A stretch of DNA of 64,000 nucleotides from Paludibacteraceae bacterium (GTDB lineage: Bacteria > Bacteroidota > Bacteroidia > Bacteroidales > Paludibacteraceae). The DNA is taken from positions 1 to 64,000 of the forward strand of contig JAFSJN010000013.1 in NCBI GenBank assembly GCA_017439235.1, written 5' to 3'. The notes under the pieces are model-generated. The model was not told where the DNA came from, ran no database searches, and was given only the letters and a program-made list of their open reading frames with translations. The translations under genes were made by a program, and so were the position numbers. This document shows positions 50,640-59,146 of the stretch, piece after piece. The first letter of the stretch is position 1. Each line of letters opens with the position of its first letter.

Positions 50640-51768
50640 TGCGCGAAGCATCCATGCGCAGTAAGATAAAGAGCAGCAGCGTAAATCCCCACAACGACGA
50701 TCCGCCATAACTAAACATCGGTAAGGGAATACCGATGACCGGCAGTAAGCCTAACACCATTCCAATATTTATCGTCAGGTGTACCAAGAAGATAGAGGCT
50801 ACGCAATAAGCATATATATGACTGAACGTGTCCCGCTGTCGTTCGGCAATCTTGATGAGCCGCAAGATAAACCACAGGTACACTAACAATACCCCTATCG
50901 AGCCTAAGAATCCCCACTCTTCGCCTACTGTACAGAAGATAAAGTCGGTATCCTGCTCCGGTACGAACTTGAGTTTTGTCTGCGTACCCATCAGATATCC
51001 TTTGCCACTCCAGCCACCCGATCCGATAGCAATAAGCGATTGATTGACATTATAGCCTGCTCCCGTCGGATCATCTTTCATGCCCAACAACACCTCTATA
51101 CGCGTCAGTTGGTGAGGTTGCAGTACCTTATTGAGTACCGATTCGGGAATAAGATTCAACTTCATCACCAGCACAAAGGTCAGTATAACCAATACTCCCG
51201 AGCCCATAATCTTACCGGTCATACCCTGACGATAGAAAGGCAAGAGGAAGGCCAGGAACACTAAGGCAGAACCTGTCTCGCGCTGCAGGAACATGATGAT
51301 GACCATAGGCAGCAACACCATAGTGCACGGGATAATCCAATCTTTCCATGAACGGATAGTAAACCCGTATCGCCCCATATATTTAGCGACCGCAATAGCG
51401 GTAAAGCACTTGGCTAACTCGGCTGGTTGCAGGCTGACAGGGCCAAAGGATATCCACGATAGCGAGCCTTTGATATCGTGCGCCAACAGGGGTGTTATCA
51501 ATAGTAACAATATCGTCGCTCCGTATAACCAATAGCCCAATATATCGTACGTGCGCTCATCGATAAGCAAGATACAGAAGCCCAACACCAACGCACCCAT
51601 CAACCATACAAATTGCTTACCCGCACGGTTGGAGAACGAGAAGATGCTGCTCTGTTCAAAGGTATACCCTGCTCCGTAGATATTCAACCATCCGAAGATA
51701 GCCAAACATAAGAAGAGGGCGATAACCGTCCAGTCTACTCCTGCCCATATATTGTTGCGTCTGTTCAT
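50623..51768 (-). CDS. rodA: RodA, SEDS peptidoglycan polymerase
   Basis: RodA polymerises lipid II with PBP2 during cell elongation. The start MNRRNNIWAGVDW at 51768 overlaps the mrdA stop (ATGA). The 381-residue protein has about ten membrane helices and the SEDS landmarks SWISFGPVSLQPAELAKCFT, FLQRETGSALVFLAFL, FVPEQDTDFIFCTVGEEWGF and, near the end, GIPLPMFSYGGSSLW. Confidence 0.94.
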   Translation of the reverse strand: MNRRNNIWAGVDWTVIALFLCLAIFGWLNIYGAGYTFEQSSIFSFSNRAGKQFVWLMGALVLGFCILLIDERTYDILGYWLYGATILLLLITPLLAHDIKGSLSWISFGPVSLQPAELAKCFTAIAVAKYMGRYGFTIRSWKDWIIPCTMVLLPMVIIMFLQRETGSALVFLAFLLPFYRQGMTGKIMGSGVLVILTFVLVMKLNLIPESVLNKVLQPHQLTRIEVLLGMKDDPTGAGYNVNQSLIAIGSGGWSGKGYLMGTQTKLKFVPEQDTDFIFCTVGEEWGFLGSIGVLLVYLWFILRLIKIAERQRDTFSHIYAYCVASIFLVHLTINIGMVLGLLPVIGIPLPMFSYGGSSLWGFTLLLFILLRMDASRINKLQ

Positions 51769-53558
51769 TCCTGTGTCTTCAATTCTGGCCAATGCTGCTG
51801 CAGGTACTGCCTCATCATCTTAGTAGCGATAGGACAAGCCCACGTAGCACCGAATCCCACATTTTCCACCACTACCGCCACCGCTATCTTCGGGTCATCC
51901 TGCGGAGCGAAACCGATAAAGATAGCGTGATCCTTGCCGTGCGGATTCTGTACCGTACCCGTCTTACCGCACATACGCCATTCGGGCGAGTTGTGCCAGC
52001 GTCCCGTACCGTTGGTCATCACGCGAAGCATGCCCGCCTTGACCAAATCGAAATACGAGGGCTGAATACCTGTCTCATGGCGATCCCACGACGAATCGTT
52101 ATGCAACAGATGGGGAGAGATATAGTACCCGCCGTTGGCGATACAAGCCGCCTGGTTAGCCAATTGCAAGGGGGTCACCAATATCTCGCCTTGCCCTATA
52201 CTGAGCGAACGGATAGTGATAGCTTTCCATCCTTTCTTGCCGTATAAGCGATCAAAAAGTTTAGTGGACGGTACGCTACCGCTCACTTGGTCAGGGATAT
52301 CCGAGTCGGTGAATTTCTGTCCCAAGCCAAAACGCAAGATATCGTTACGCCATAGTTCGTACCGATGGCGGAAAAGTATATTGTCTGTACCGTAACCGTC
52401 TTTCTGCAACATGTCGCGGAAGGCACACCAGAAATAGGGATTGCAACTCTGCTCTATAGCCGAGAGCAAGTCGACCGGCGAACCATGGTTGTGGGTGCAC
52501 TTGATAGGCATTGATGCCGGACCGGCACACGGATATTCGGTGCGGGGCGTTATACCGCCTTCTTGCAGGCACACTAAGGTCTGCAGTAGTTTGAAGGTCG
52601 ACCCTGGAGGATACTGCGCTTGTACGGCACGATTCATCAATGGTTTATGTTCATCGTTAAGCAGGGCATTGTAATTCTTGCTACGTTGCCTTCCTACCAA
52701 TGTCTTTGGATCCCATGCCGGTTGACTGACTAAGGCCAAGACTTCACCGGTCGCAGGCTCTATGGCTACCGCACTGCCTATATGCTCACTTAACAGTTGT
52801 TCTGCCAACTGTTGCAAGCAAATATCTACACTCAGGTGCAAGTCAGTACCCGCTACCGGGGTGCGGTCCAATTCGCCATCATGGTACGAGCCGCGTATAC
52901 GACCGCGTGAGTCACGCATCAGCACCTCTACACCTTTCTGACCACGCAAGAGCTGTTCATACTGTCTCTCTATGCCGTCACGTCCCGAATAATCTCCCTG
53001 CTGATAGTAACTGTCGCGATCCAGATCACGCTGATTGACCTCGCCTACGCTACCCAGCAGATGCGCCGCAGCGTTGTAGGTATAATCGCGCAGGGTACGC
53101 TGACGAATCGTCACACCCGGGAATTGGAACAAACGCTCTTGCAATAGCGATACATTTTCTTTCTGCAATTGCCCCATAAACACCTGAGGCGTATAAGGCG
53201 AATAACCGCGGTTGCGACGTTTATCGCGTATCTGCGTTATACGCTCCACAAATTGCACGCTGTCGATATGCAAAGCGTGACAGAAAGCCAGGGTATCAAA
53301 ACTTGCCCCCATCTCCTTCACCACCAGCAACACCTCATAGATAGGTTGATTGAAGACCAGCAGCGAGTCATTACGATCGTATATCAGGCCACGTGAAGGA
53401 TAGACCACCTGACGTACAAGGGCATTACTGTCGGCCTTGGCACTCTTGGTATTATCCACCACCTGCAGGATAAATAAACGCACCACATATACCAACACCA
53501 CCAGTATGGCTATGCCGGCAATGACATATCTGCGCTTGTAATACCTGTCGTTAATCAT
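51765..53558 (-). CDS. mrdA: Penicillin-binding protein 2
   Basis: PBP2 is the cross-linking transpeptidase of elongation and RodA's partner. After one N-terminal helix and the dimerisation domain, the transpeptidase motifs are QYPPGSTFKLL (SxxK serine near residue 319), SAIEQSCNPYFW (SxN) and MCGKTGTVQNPHG (KTG near 532). Length 597 is usual. It is contiguous with mreD. Confidence 0.95.
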   Translation of the reverse strand: MINDRYYKRRYVIAGIAILVVLVYVVRLFILQVVDNTKSAKADSNALVRQVVYPSRGLIYDRNDSLLVFNQPIYEVLLVVKEMGASFDTLAFCHALHIDSVQFVERITQIRDKRRNRGYSPYTPQVFMGQLQKENVSLLQERLFQFPGVTIRQRTLRDYTYNAAAHLLGSVGEVNQRDLDRDSYYQQGDYSGRDGIERQYEQLLRGQKGVEVLMRDSRGRIRGSYHDGELDRTPVAGTDLHLSVDICLQQLAEQLLSEHIGSAVAIEPATGEVLALVSQPAWDPKTLVGRQRSKNYNALLNDEHKPLMNRAVQAQYPPGSTFKLLQTLVCLQEGGITPRTEYPCAGPASMPIKCTHNHGSPVDLLSAIEQSCNPYFWCAFRDMLQKDGYGTDNILFRHRYELWRNDILRFGLGQKFTDSDIPDQVSGSVPSTKLFDRLYGKKGWKAITIRSLSIGQGEILVTPLQLANQAACIANGGYYISPHLLHNDSSWDRHETGIQPSYFDLVKAGMLRVMTNGTGRWHNSPEWRMCGKTGTVQNPHGKDHAIFIGFAPQDDPKIAVAVVVENVGFGATWACPIATKMMRQYLQQHWPELKTQE

Positions 53559-54050
53559 TTATTTAGTACGGTCAAAGAGAAGAACCAACACCATCGTCAG
53601 TATACTGCTCAACAATATACTCAACACCTGCCAACCGAACATATGCAGATTCCACGCCTCCAATACTACCACCATCGCATGGTGCAGCGGTATCAAGATG
53701 GCGCACAAGACCACAAACGGTTGCAGACCTATCGTATAGGAGCGAATCTCTGTATCAATACGTTCGACCTCCTGTACCAGGCGTCGTAACAGCAACGGCC
53801 GCAGATAGGCTATAGCCACACAAGCCGACATATGTACCCCGGGACTGCTGCAGGCAATATCCATTATCACACCTGTAAAGGCCCCTATCAGCATCTCCGT
53901 CCAACGAGGCAACGAGGCAGGCAGGAACAATAGAAATAGGATATAGATATACGGATGAGCAATGCCCAACCAATGCAGGTTATTGAATAGCAAGACCTGC
54001 AACAGTATCACCCACACAAAACGTAAACTATGTCGTACTATATTGTTCAT
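53559..54050 (-). CDS. mreD: MreD, rod-shape membrane protein
   Basis: A 163-residue protein with five or so membrane helices (for example LLFNNLHWLGIAHPYIYILF and MLIGAFTGVIMDIACSSPGV). Sequence conservation in MreD is weak, so position carries much of the call: it sits between mreC and mrdA, overlapping the former by 4 nt and touching the latter. Confidence 0.88.
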   Translation of the reverse strand: MNNIVRHSLRFVWVILLQVLLFNNLHWLGIAHPYIYILFLLFLPASLPRWTEMLIGAFTGVIMDIACSSPGVHMSACVAIAYLRPLLLRRLVQEVERIDTEIRSYTIGLQPFVVLCAILIPLHHAMVVVLEAWNLHMFGWQVLSILLSSILTMVLVLLFDRTK

Positions 54051-54877
54051 CGTTGCTGAATAGATTGCATCTCGTCTGCCATAGGATTGGCCAACACCTG
54101 TACATAACGTAGCCGTTTGAAGTCGGTTGTCAGACGCATACGGATACGGTAGTAATCATCGCCCTCATCCAAGTCGGCACGCTCTATCACACCTATCATC
54201 AATCCCTCCGGGAAAGTTGCTGTCAGTCCGCTGGTGATAACACTATCACCCGGCATCACCTCGATATGTCGGCCTATCTCCGTCAGCTGTGCATGACGCG
54301 AGTCAACACCCGACCAGCGTGTAAAACCTATATAACCGTTCTTGGCGATACGCGATGACAGGTGTGTACCTATATGTATTACGGGCACTACCAATGAAAA
54401 ATGTTCATTCACACTGCTGACTATACCTACAACACTGTTGCCTTCTATTACACCTTGTCCTACCTCAATATGGTCTCTGAGTCCCTTATTGAGCGTCAGA
54501 TAGTTGCGTTCGTTGCCCGTAGCGATATCGATTACCTTAGCCGGAATCATTTGGTATCCCAGATGGGCATACTGATACCCCGCTGCCGCGGAATCTGTTT
54601 CTGTCTGCCCTTCCAACAGGTTCGTCAATCGCTCCACCTCGGCCTGCAAACGGCACACCTCGTCATTGAGCTGCATATTGTCGCTTCGCAAACCGAAATA
54701 TTGTGCCATATAATCCGCTCCGCCATTCACTCCGGCCGATACACTATTGGCGGCCGTCATCATCGTACTGCGGGGATAAGCCTGGCGGGTAATAATAAGC
54801 AGGAAAGCCACTACCTCCAAAACGATAAATAGGAGGAAGTGGCTGTTCCGTACTATGAACTGCACCAGGTTGCGCAT
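54047..54877 (-). CDS. mreC: MreC, rod-shape scaffold protein
   Basis: A 276-residue periplasmic scaffold: N-terminal helix (FLLFIVLEVVAFLLIITRQA), coiled coil (about 60-95, NDEVCRLQAEVERLTNLLEG), then beta domains with KGLRDHIEVGQGVIEGNSVV and MPGDSVITSGLTATFPEGL. It bridges MreB and PBP2/RodA. Confidence 0.93.
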   Translation of the reverse strand: MRNLVQFIVRNSHFLLFIVLEVVAFLLIITRQAYPRSTMMTAANSVSAGVNGGADYMAQYFGLRSDNMQLNDEVCRLQAEVERLTNLLEGQTETDSAAAGYQYAHLGYQMIPAKVIDIATGNERNYLTLNKGLRDHIEVGQGVIEGNSVVGIVSSVNEHFSLVVPVIHIGTHLSSRIAKNGYIGFTRWSGVDSRHAQLTEIGRHIEVMPGDSVITSGLTATFPEGLMIGVIERADLDEGDDYYRIRMRLTTDFKRLRYVQVLANPMADEMQSIQQR

Positions 54878-54886
54878 AGCCTACGG

Positions 54887-55906
54887 TTAACGAATCAGAA
54901 AACCGAAGTTCTGCGTATTCTTCAGCGCAATACCTGTTCCGCGCGCTACGGCGTGCAAAGGATCATCCGCTACGTGGAAAGGAATAGTGATACGGTTGGT
55001 CAGACGTTCGGCCAGACCGTGCAACAAGGCACCGCCACCCGTCAACCATATTCCGCGGTTCACCACATCGGCATACAACTCCGAAGGCGTAGCCTCCAAA
55101 GCCTGCAGGATAGCGTTCTCTATCTTAGCTATCGATTTCTCTAAGCAATGGGCAATCTCCTGATACGATACAGGCACCTGCATCGGCAGAGCCGTTACCT
55201 TATTCGGGCCTATCACGATATAGTCGTCCAGCGGCTCCTTCAACTCCGGCAACGCACTACCAACAGCAATCTTAATACGCTCCGCCGTAGGCTCGTCAAT
55301 ACGGATATTGTGCATGCGTCCCATATATTCCACGATGTCGGCATTGAAATCATCACCGGCAATCTTAATACTCTTATTGGTCACAATACCGCCCAACGAG
55401 ATAACGGCAATCTCCGTTGTACCGCCACCTATATCTACCACCATACATCCTTCGGGACTCTCCACATCTATTCCCATACCTATAGCAGCAGCCATAGGCT
55501 CGTAGATCATATAGATATCTCTACCTCCGGCATGCTCCGAGCTGTCGCGCACCGCACGTATCTCCACTTCCGTACTACCCGAAGGAATACATACCACCAT
55601 ACGAATACTCGGCGTAAACAGACGCGACTGCTTAGGAATCATCTTAATCATACCGCGAATCATCATCTCGCAAGCGTAGAAGTCGGCAATCACACCGTCA
55701 CGCAACGGACGCACCGTACGAATAAACGTTCCGCCCTTACCTATCATCTGCTGCGCACGACGACCGACAGCCATCATCTTATTATCCGCTGCACTTATAG
55801 CCACTACAGACGGCTCGTCTACTACCACCTCATCATCGGCGATAATAATCGTGTTCGCCGTGCCTAAGTCAATAGCAATACCTTGTGTAAAAGAAAAAAG
55901 TCCCAT
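54887..55906 (-). CDS. mreB: MreB, actin-like rod-shape protein
   Basis: The actin fold phosphate motifs are DLGTANTII (residues about 13-21) and MVVDIGGGTTEIAVISLGGI (about 157-176), and the adenosine motif is GIWLTGGGALLHGL near residue 290. MreB filaments direct cell-wall synthesis in the elongating cell. First gene of the mreBCD-mrdA-rodA operon; its presence indicates a rod or ovoid cell. Confidence 0.96.
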   Translation of the reverse strand: MGLFSFTQGIAIDLGTANTIIIADDEVVVDEPSVVAISAADNKMMAVGRRAQQMIGKGGTFIRTVRPLRDGVIADFYACEMMIRGMIKMIPKQSRLFTPSIRMVVCIPSGSTEVEIRAVRDSSEHAGGRDIYMIYEPMAAAIGMGIDVESPEGCMVVDIGGGTTEIAVISLGGIVTNKSIKIAGDDFNADIVEYMGRMHNIRIDEPTAERIKIAVGSALPELKEPLDDYIVIGPNKVTALPMQVPVSYQEIAHCLEKSIAKIENAILQALEATPSELYADVVNRGIWLTGGGALLHGLAERLTNRITIPFHVADDPLHAVARGTGIALKNTQNFGFLIR

Positions 55907-55926
55907 ATACGTTCTAAATTAGGCCA

Positions 55927-55958
55927 CAAAGGTACACTTTTTTTTGCATTTATGCAAA
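55927..55958 (-). promoter_or_regulatory. Promoter of the mreB operon
   Basis: TACCTTTG (55927-55934) and TTTG (55955-55958) with a 20-nt spacer on the minus strand. The mreB ATG is 21 nt past the -7 element. Confidence 0.78.
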
Positions 55959-55984
55959 TTTTTAAGAAATTAATACATAAAAAT

Positions 55985-56015
55985 TTTGTCAAGTCATGAA
56001 AAAACAGTAACTTTG
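55985..56015 (+). promoter_or_regulatory. Promoter of the CBM26-type lipoprotein gene
   Basis: TTTG (55985-55988), a 19-nt spacer and TAACTTTG (56008-56015), diverging from the mreB promoter. The start codon lies at 56068. Confidence 0.72.
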
Positions 56016-56067
56016 TACCCGAATAGCAAACATACTGCGATTGATAACCCTTAAAATACCTGCTCAT

Positions 56068-57213
56068 ATGAAACACATTTCTTCCCTTTTGCTTACCTTA
56101 ACCGCCGCCTTGATGACGACTATTCTGTTGCCTTCGTGCGGAGGTACCGGCGCCAATAAGAACGATGCGCCTATCGCCTTACCCGAAATAGCCGCACCGG
56201 CCAAGGGTTCGGTTACATTAGCCGTTCACACCCCTGCGGGTACCTGCAACGGTATATATGCCGTGGGTACGATGAATGCCTACGATGCCGCTAATCTTGA
56301 TTATACTTTTGCTCCCTTAGCCGGACAAAAAGACTGGTACACACTAACCCTGCCCTATGCGCCGGACTTATCCGTTAAGGTATTGGCTATTCCGGAGGAG
56401 AAGAGCGAAGCCGGTTGGTCGTATCAATGGGCTCCTCGCGGCTCAGCAACCGATCCTATGTTCCCCAACGTAGTGCTGCTGCAAGGTCCTGCTCACCTGC
56501 TATACGAGAATGGCAATCAACCTAAGTTGGACAGTATAGCTGATGGCGCTGTAGTATGGGTCAATATTAAGGCGTGGGCCGTAACTCCCTGCGACGAAGC
56601 CGTAGTAGCTACTGCCGTATGGATCAAGCACCCCTGGAACGGAGATAACTGGACGTGGGTCGAGATGGAGCCTGTCAGCGAAGGAATATTTGAATACCGC
56701 GGTGTATGGGGTGCTGCCGGTGCCAACCTCTCGTCCGATGGTTTGGACGGCGGTGTATGGTATCCCTATCCGTCAATAGAAGGTGAGGAACTGCCCGCTA
56801 TTGGCGATACGGTTCTCTTCACCTTCGTATCCACGCACGGTGCACAGGGAACACTCAGTATTCGTTTGCTCGCTCATAGCGAGAACCGCACAATGCCTTA
56901 TCCATATGGCGAAAAGAAACAACGCGGACCAATTATTGTACGCGTACGTCCTAAGACCTGGACGCATGTGAATATGTATGCTTGGACTCCGGAAGGTAAG
57001 ATGCTTACCGAGTCATGGCCTGGCACAGCAATGAAGCCGGATCCTGTCACCCGAGGCGTATACATGTACACCTTCCCGGCGGATGTGAAGAGTGTGAATG
57101 TAGTCTTCAATAACTTTGATGCCGAAGGAGGCAGTCAGACTTCTGATATCCAAGAATTAGCCGGCAACTGCACCTTCATCATCGAAGATGACTGCACCTG
57201 GCACGTTCAATAA
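56068..57213 (+). CDS. Lipoprotein with a CBM26-type starch-binding domain
   Basis: The start MKHISSLLLTLTAALMTTIL at 56068 leads to the lipobox LLPSCGG, so the 381-residue protein is lipid-anchored. The C-terminal 90 residues read THVNMYAWTPEGKMLTESWP, then GTAM, YMYTFPADVKSVNVVFNNFD and QTSDIQEL. This matches the pattern of starch-binding module family 26 (aromatic platform, WPG, VFNN, QTSDI). The N-terminal part (GIYAVGTMNAYDAANLDYTF) and the middle region are beta-rich and resemble the stacked domains of SusE/SusF-like glycan-binding lipoproteins. A surface starch-binding role is inferred. No SusC/SusD pair is nearby, and the gene has its own promoter. It converges on the pectate lyase gene with a 7-nt overlap. 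Confidence 0.75.
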   Translation: MKHISSLLLTLTAALMTTILLPSCGGTGANKNDAPIALPEIAAPAKGSVTLAVHTPAGTCNGIYAVGTMNAYDAANLDYTFAPLAGQKDWYTLTLPYAPDLSVKVLAIPEEKSEAGWSYQWAPRGSATDPMFPNVVLLQGPAHLLYENGNQPKLDSIADGAVVWVNIKAWAVTPCDEAVVATAVWIKHPWNGDNWTWVEMEPVSEGIFEYRGVWGAAGANLSSDGLDGGVWYPYPSIEGEELPAIGDTVLFTFVSTHGAQGTLSIRLLAHSENRTMPYPYGEKKQRGPIIVRVRPKTWTHVNMYAWTPEGKMLTESWPGTAMKPDPVTRGVYMYTFPADVKSVNVVFNNFDAEGGSQTSDIQELAGNCTFIIEDDCTWHVQ

Positions 57214-58841
57214 TACTTCTTACCGTCACGAATGACAATACCTTTGTACTCGGCGCCTACGGGCTGGCCGAGTACATTGTATCTTTGGCTGCGTATATCG
57301 GCTTTTACTTCCTCTAAGGCATCCTCTACCGGCTGCCATCCGTCATCCATCGGTGTGCGCATGAGCATGAGTCCGTTCAAATACTCCTCCAGCATCGTAT
57401 ACCCCGATGCGGCTATCGTATTTTGGTCCGGCACATCAGGATTCAGACCGTGTGCCGTCTCCCACTCGTCGGGCATACCGTCGCCATCGGTATCCTCTGC
57501 GGCGGTTACTTCGGGATAAGCATAAAAACCTTCTGCATCGGTCTCTACATCGATGACACCTTTTCTCCGACTCTTACTGCCCGTAAAGGTATAACTTGTC
57601 ATCCGGGTATCGTTGACCAAGCGTTTCTCCACATGGTCACGCGGAAAAGCTCCTGCTGTATCTAAGACGGTCTGCAGGGCCTCTTCGGCAGTCTGATAGG
57701 GTTGCGCAGCATAAGCCAGTGACGCCCAATCGTAGCGTCCGTACACCGAGTCGGCAGTCCAGCGATACCAGGGCGTAGCGGTACGAATAACCGTATCCAC
57801 CAACAGTTGGTCTACGGTATAAGTCTTCTCACTCTTGAATCCCGACTTATTATCCTGCGTCAGGGCATCCTTGCCGTCCATAACATTGCCGCTCAGATGC
57901 CATTTTGACGGTCCCCACGAAGTAGCATTCTTGCGCGCATAACTCGACATAACGAAGAGCAGGGTGCTATTGGTCGTATTGGGCCCCATACGGTAGTAAT
58001 TATTCAGCATATTGCATTCGTGGACCGAATTGAGGCCGTTGTATTCTCCTTGGGCCAAGTTAGCAGTATTCTCGCCTCCGTAGCATCCATTCGACCCGCC
58101 ACCGTAGTTGTAGACAACGTTATTGATATAGTCGATATAGGTGACATAATCATTGCTCTGCGAGCCGTTGAATCGACACGAGCGCTGGTTGTTATGCACC
58201 AACAGGTTATGATGGAACGAAGCCGGAGAACCGCCCCATTGACTGCCATATCCGCGGGCGCCCTTGGGGTGTCCGGCGTTGTACAAGCCCTCGTGAACGA
58301 TGCAATATTGTACGGTAATAAAATGGCTGTCGTAAGAATTCATATTCTCCTCAATAGACCATCCGAAATCGCAGTGGTCAAAGATATAGTACATACAGTT
58401 CTCGGCTCCTACAGCATTTTGCGTCAATGTATCTCCTTGGGTGCTCAACTGTCCTATGCGGAAGCGGAGATTGCGGACAATAAAGTTCTCGCTGCCGCCG
58501 AAGTTGACTTTATGGTGCGTGATGACTATTCCCAGTCCGGGCGCTGACTGTCCGGCTATCGTGTAGTTCTTACGATTGATGCGCAGCATACTCTCCAGAC
58601 GTATCTCTCCGCTTACAGCAAAGAGCACCGTCAACGGATCGTTCGGATACTGCTGTAAGGCCCATCGCAGCGACCCCTCACCGTTGTCGTTCAGATTGGT
58701 TACATAGACCACCTTGCCTCCTCGTCCGCCCGAGGTATACTTACCGAAACCCTCAGCGCCGGGGAAAGCCGGCAACGAGAAATCCTGTGCACTTGCTACC
58801 AACGTCAGCACGCAGCAGCACAACCATAACAGATGTCTCAT
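57207..58841 (-). CDS. Secreted pectate lyase-like polysaccharide lyase
   Basis: A 544-residue exported protein (signal peptide MRHLLWLCCCVLTLVASAQD). FPGAEGFGKYTSGGRGGKVV and TNLNDNGEGSLRWALQQYPN open the parallel beta-helix typical of family-1-like pectate lyases, and GLGIVITHHKVNFGGSENFI continues it. Near residue 455 DTDGDGMPDEWETAHGLNPD is a calcium-binding thrombospondin-type-3-like loop. The tail ends YNVLGQPV, then GIVIRDGKKYY, the ordinary order of a Bacteroidales sorting-type tail. It cleaves or binds pectic polymers by inference. The ATG overlaps the HMA stop, tying it to a metal-uptake operon. Confidence 0.82.
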   Translation of the reverse strand: MRHLLWLCCCVLTLVASAQDFSLPAFPGAEGFGKYTSGGRGGKVVYVTNLNDNGEGSLRWALQQYPNDPLTVLFAVSGEIRLESMLRINRKNYTIAGQSAPGLGIVITHHKVNFGGSENFIVRNLRFRIGQLSTQGDTLTQNAVGAENCMYYIFDHCDFGWSIEENMNSYDSHFITVQYCIVHEGLYNAGHPKGARGYGSQWGGSPASFHHNLLVHNNQRSCRFNGSQSNDYVTYIDYINNVVYNYGGGSNGCYGGENTANLAQGEYNGLNSVHECNMLNNYYRMGPNTTNSTLLFVMSSYARKNATSWGPSKWHLSGNVMDGKDALTQDNKSGFKSEKTYTVDQLLVDTVIRTATPWYRWTADSVYGRYDWASLAYAAQPYQTAEEALQTVLDTAGAFPRDHVEKRLVNDTRMTSYTFTGSKSRRKGVIDVETDAEGFYAYPEVTAAEDTDGDGMPDEWETAHGLNPDVPDQNTIAASGYTMLEEYLNGLMLMRTPMDDGWQPVEDALEEVKADIRSQRYNVLGQPVGAEYKGIVIRDGKKYY

Positions 58842-59143
58842 AATCGTAATTCTTCTTTGGTTAAATAAGCCGGTTTACCGATGGCCTTAAAGGCCTTCTG
58901 CAGGGTCGGCACATCGGTTTTATTAGCATCATAGGTTACCTCGACCGTCTTCTTGTTTAGGTCACATTTCAGGTCCTTAACGCCTTTCTCAAAGGCTATG
59001 GTCTTATATATCTTATCGATGCACCCTTGGCAGTGGATATTAACATAAAAGACCACGGTCTGCTTATTGGCTTTAGCCGCAGCCTCGTCCACTACAGTGA
59101 ACAGCAGCATCATGGCTGCCAACCATATGATTAGTCGTCGCAT
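58838..59143 (-). CDS. Exported heavy-metal-associated (HMA) domain protein
   Basis: A 101-residue protein with a signal peptide (MRRLIIWLAAMMLLFTVV...AAA) and one HMA domain: VVFYVNIHCQGCIDKIYKTI, with Cys38 and Cys41 as the CxxC metal pair. HMA domains carry copper or similar soft metals. It is 3 nt downstream of the TonB receptor gene, a pairing known in Bacteroidetes, and suggests the receptor imports a metal complex. Confidence 0.85.
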   Translation of the reverse strand: MRRLIIWLAAMMLLFTVVDEAAAKANKQTVVFYVNIHCQGCIDKIYKTIAFEKGVKDLKCDLNKKTVEVTYDANKTDVPTLQKAFKAIGKPAYLTKEELRL

Positions 59144-59146
59144 CGT

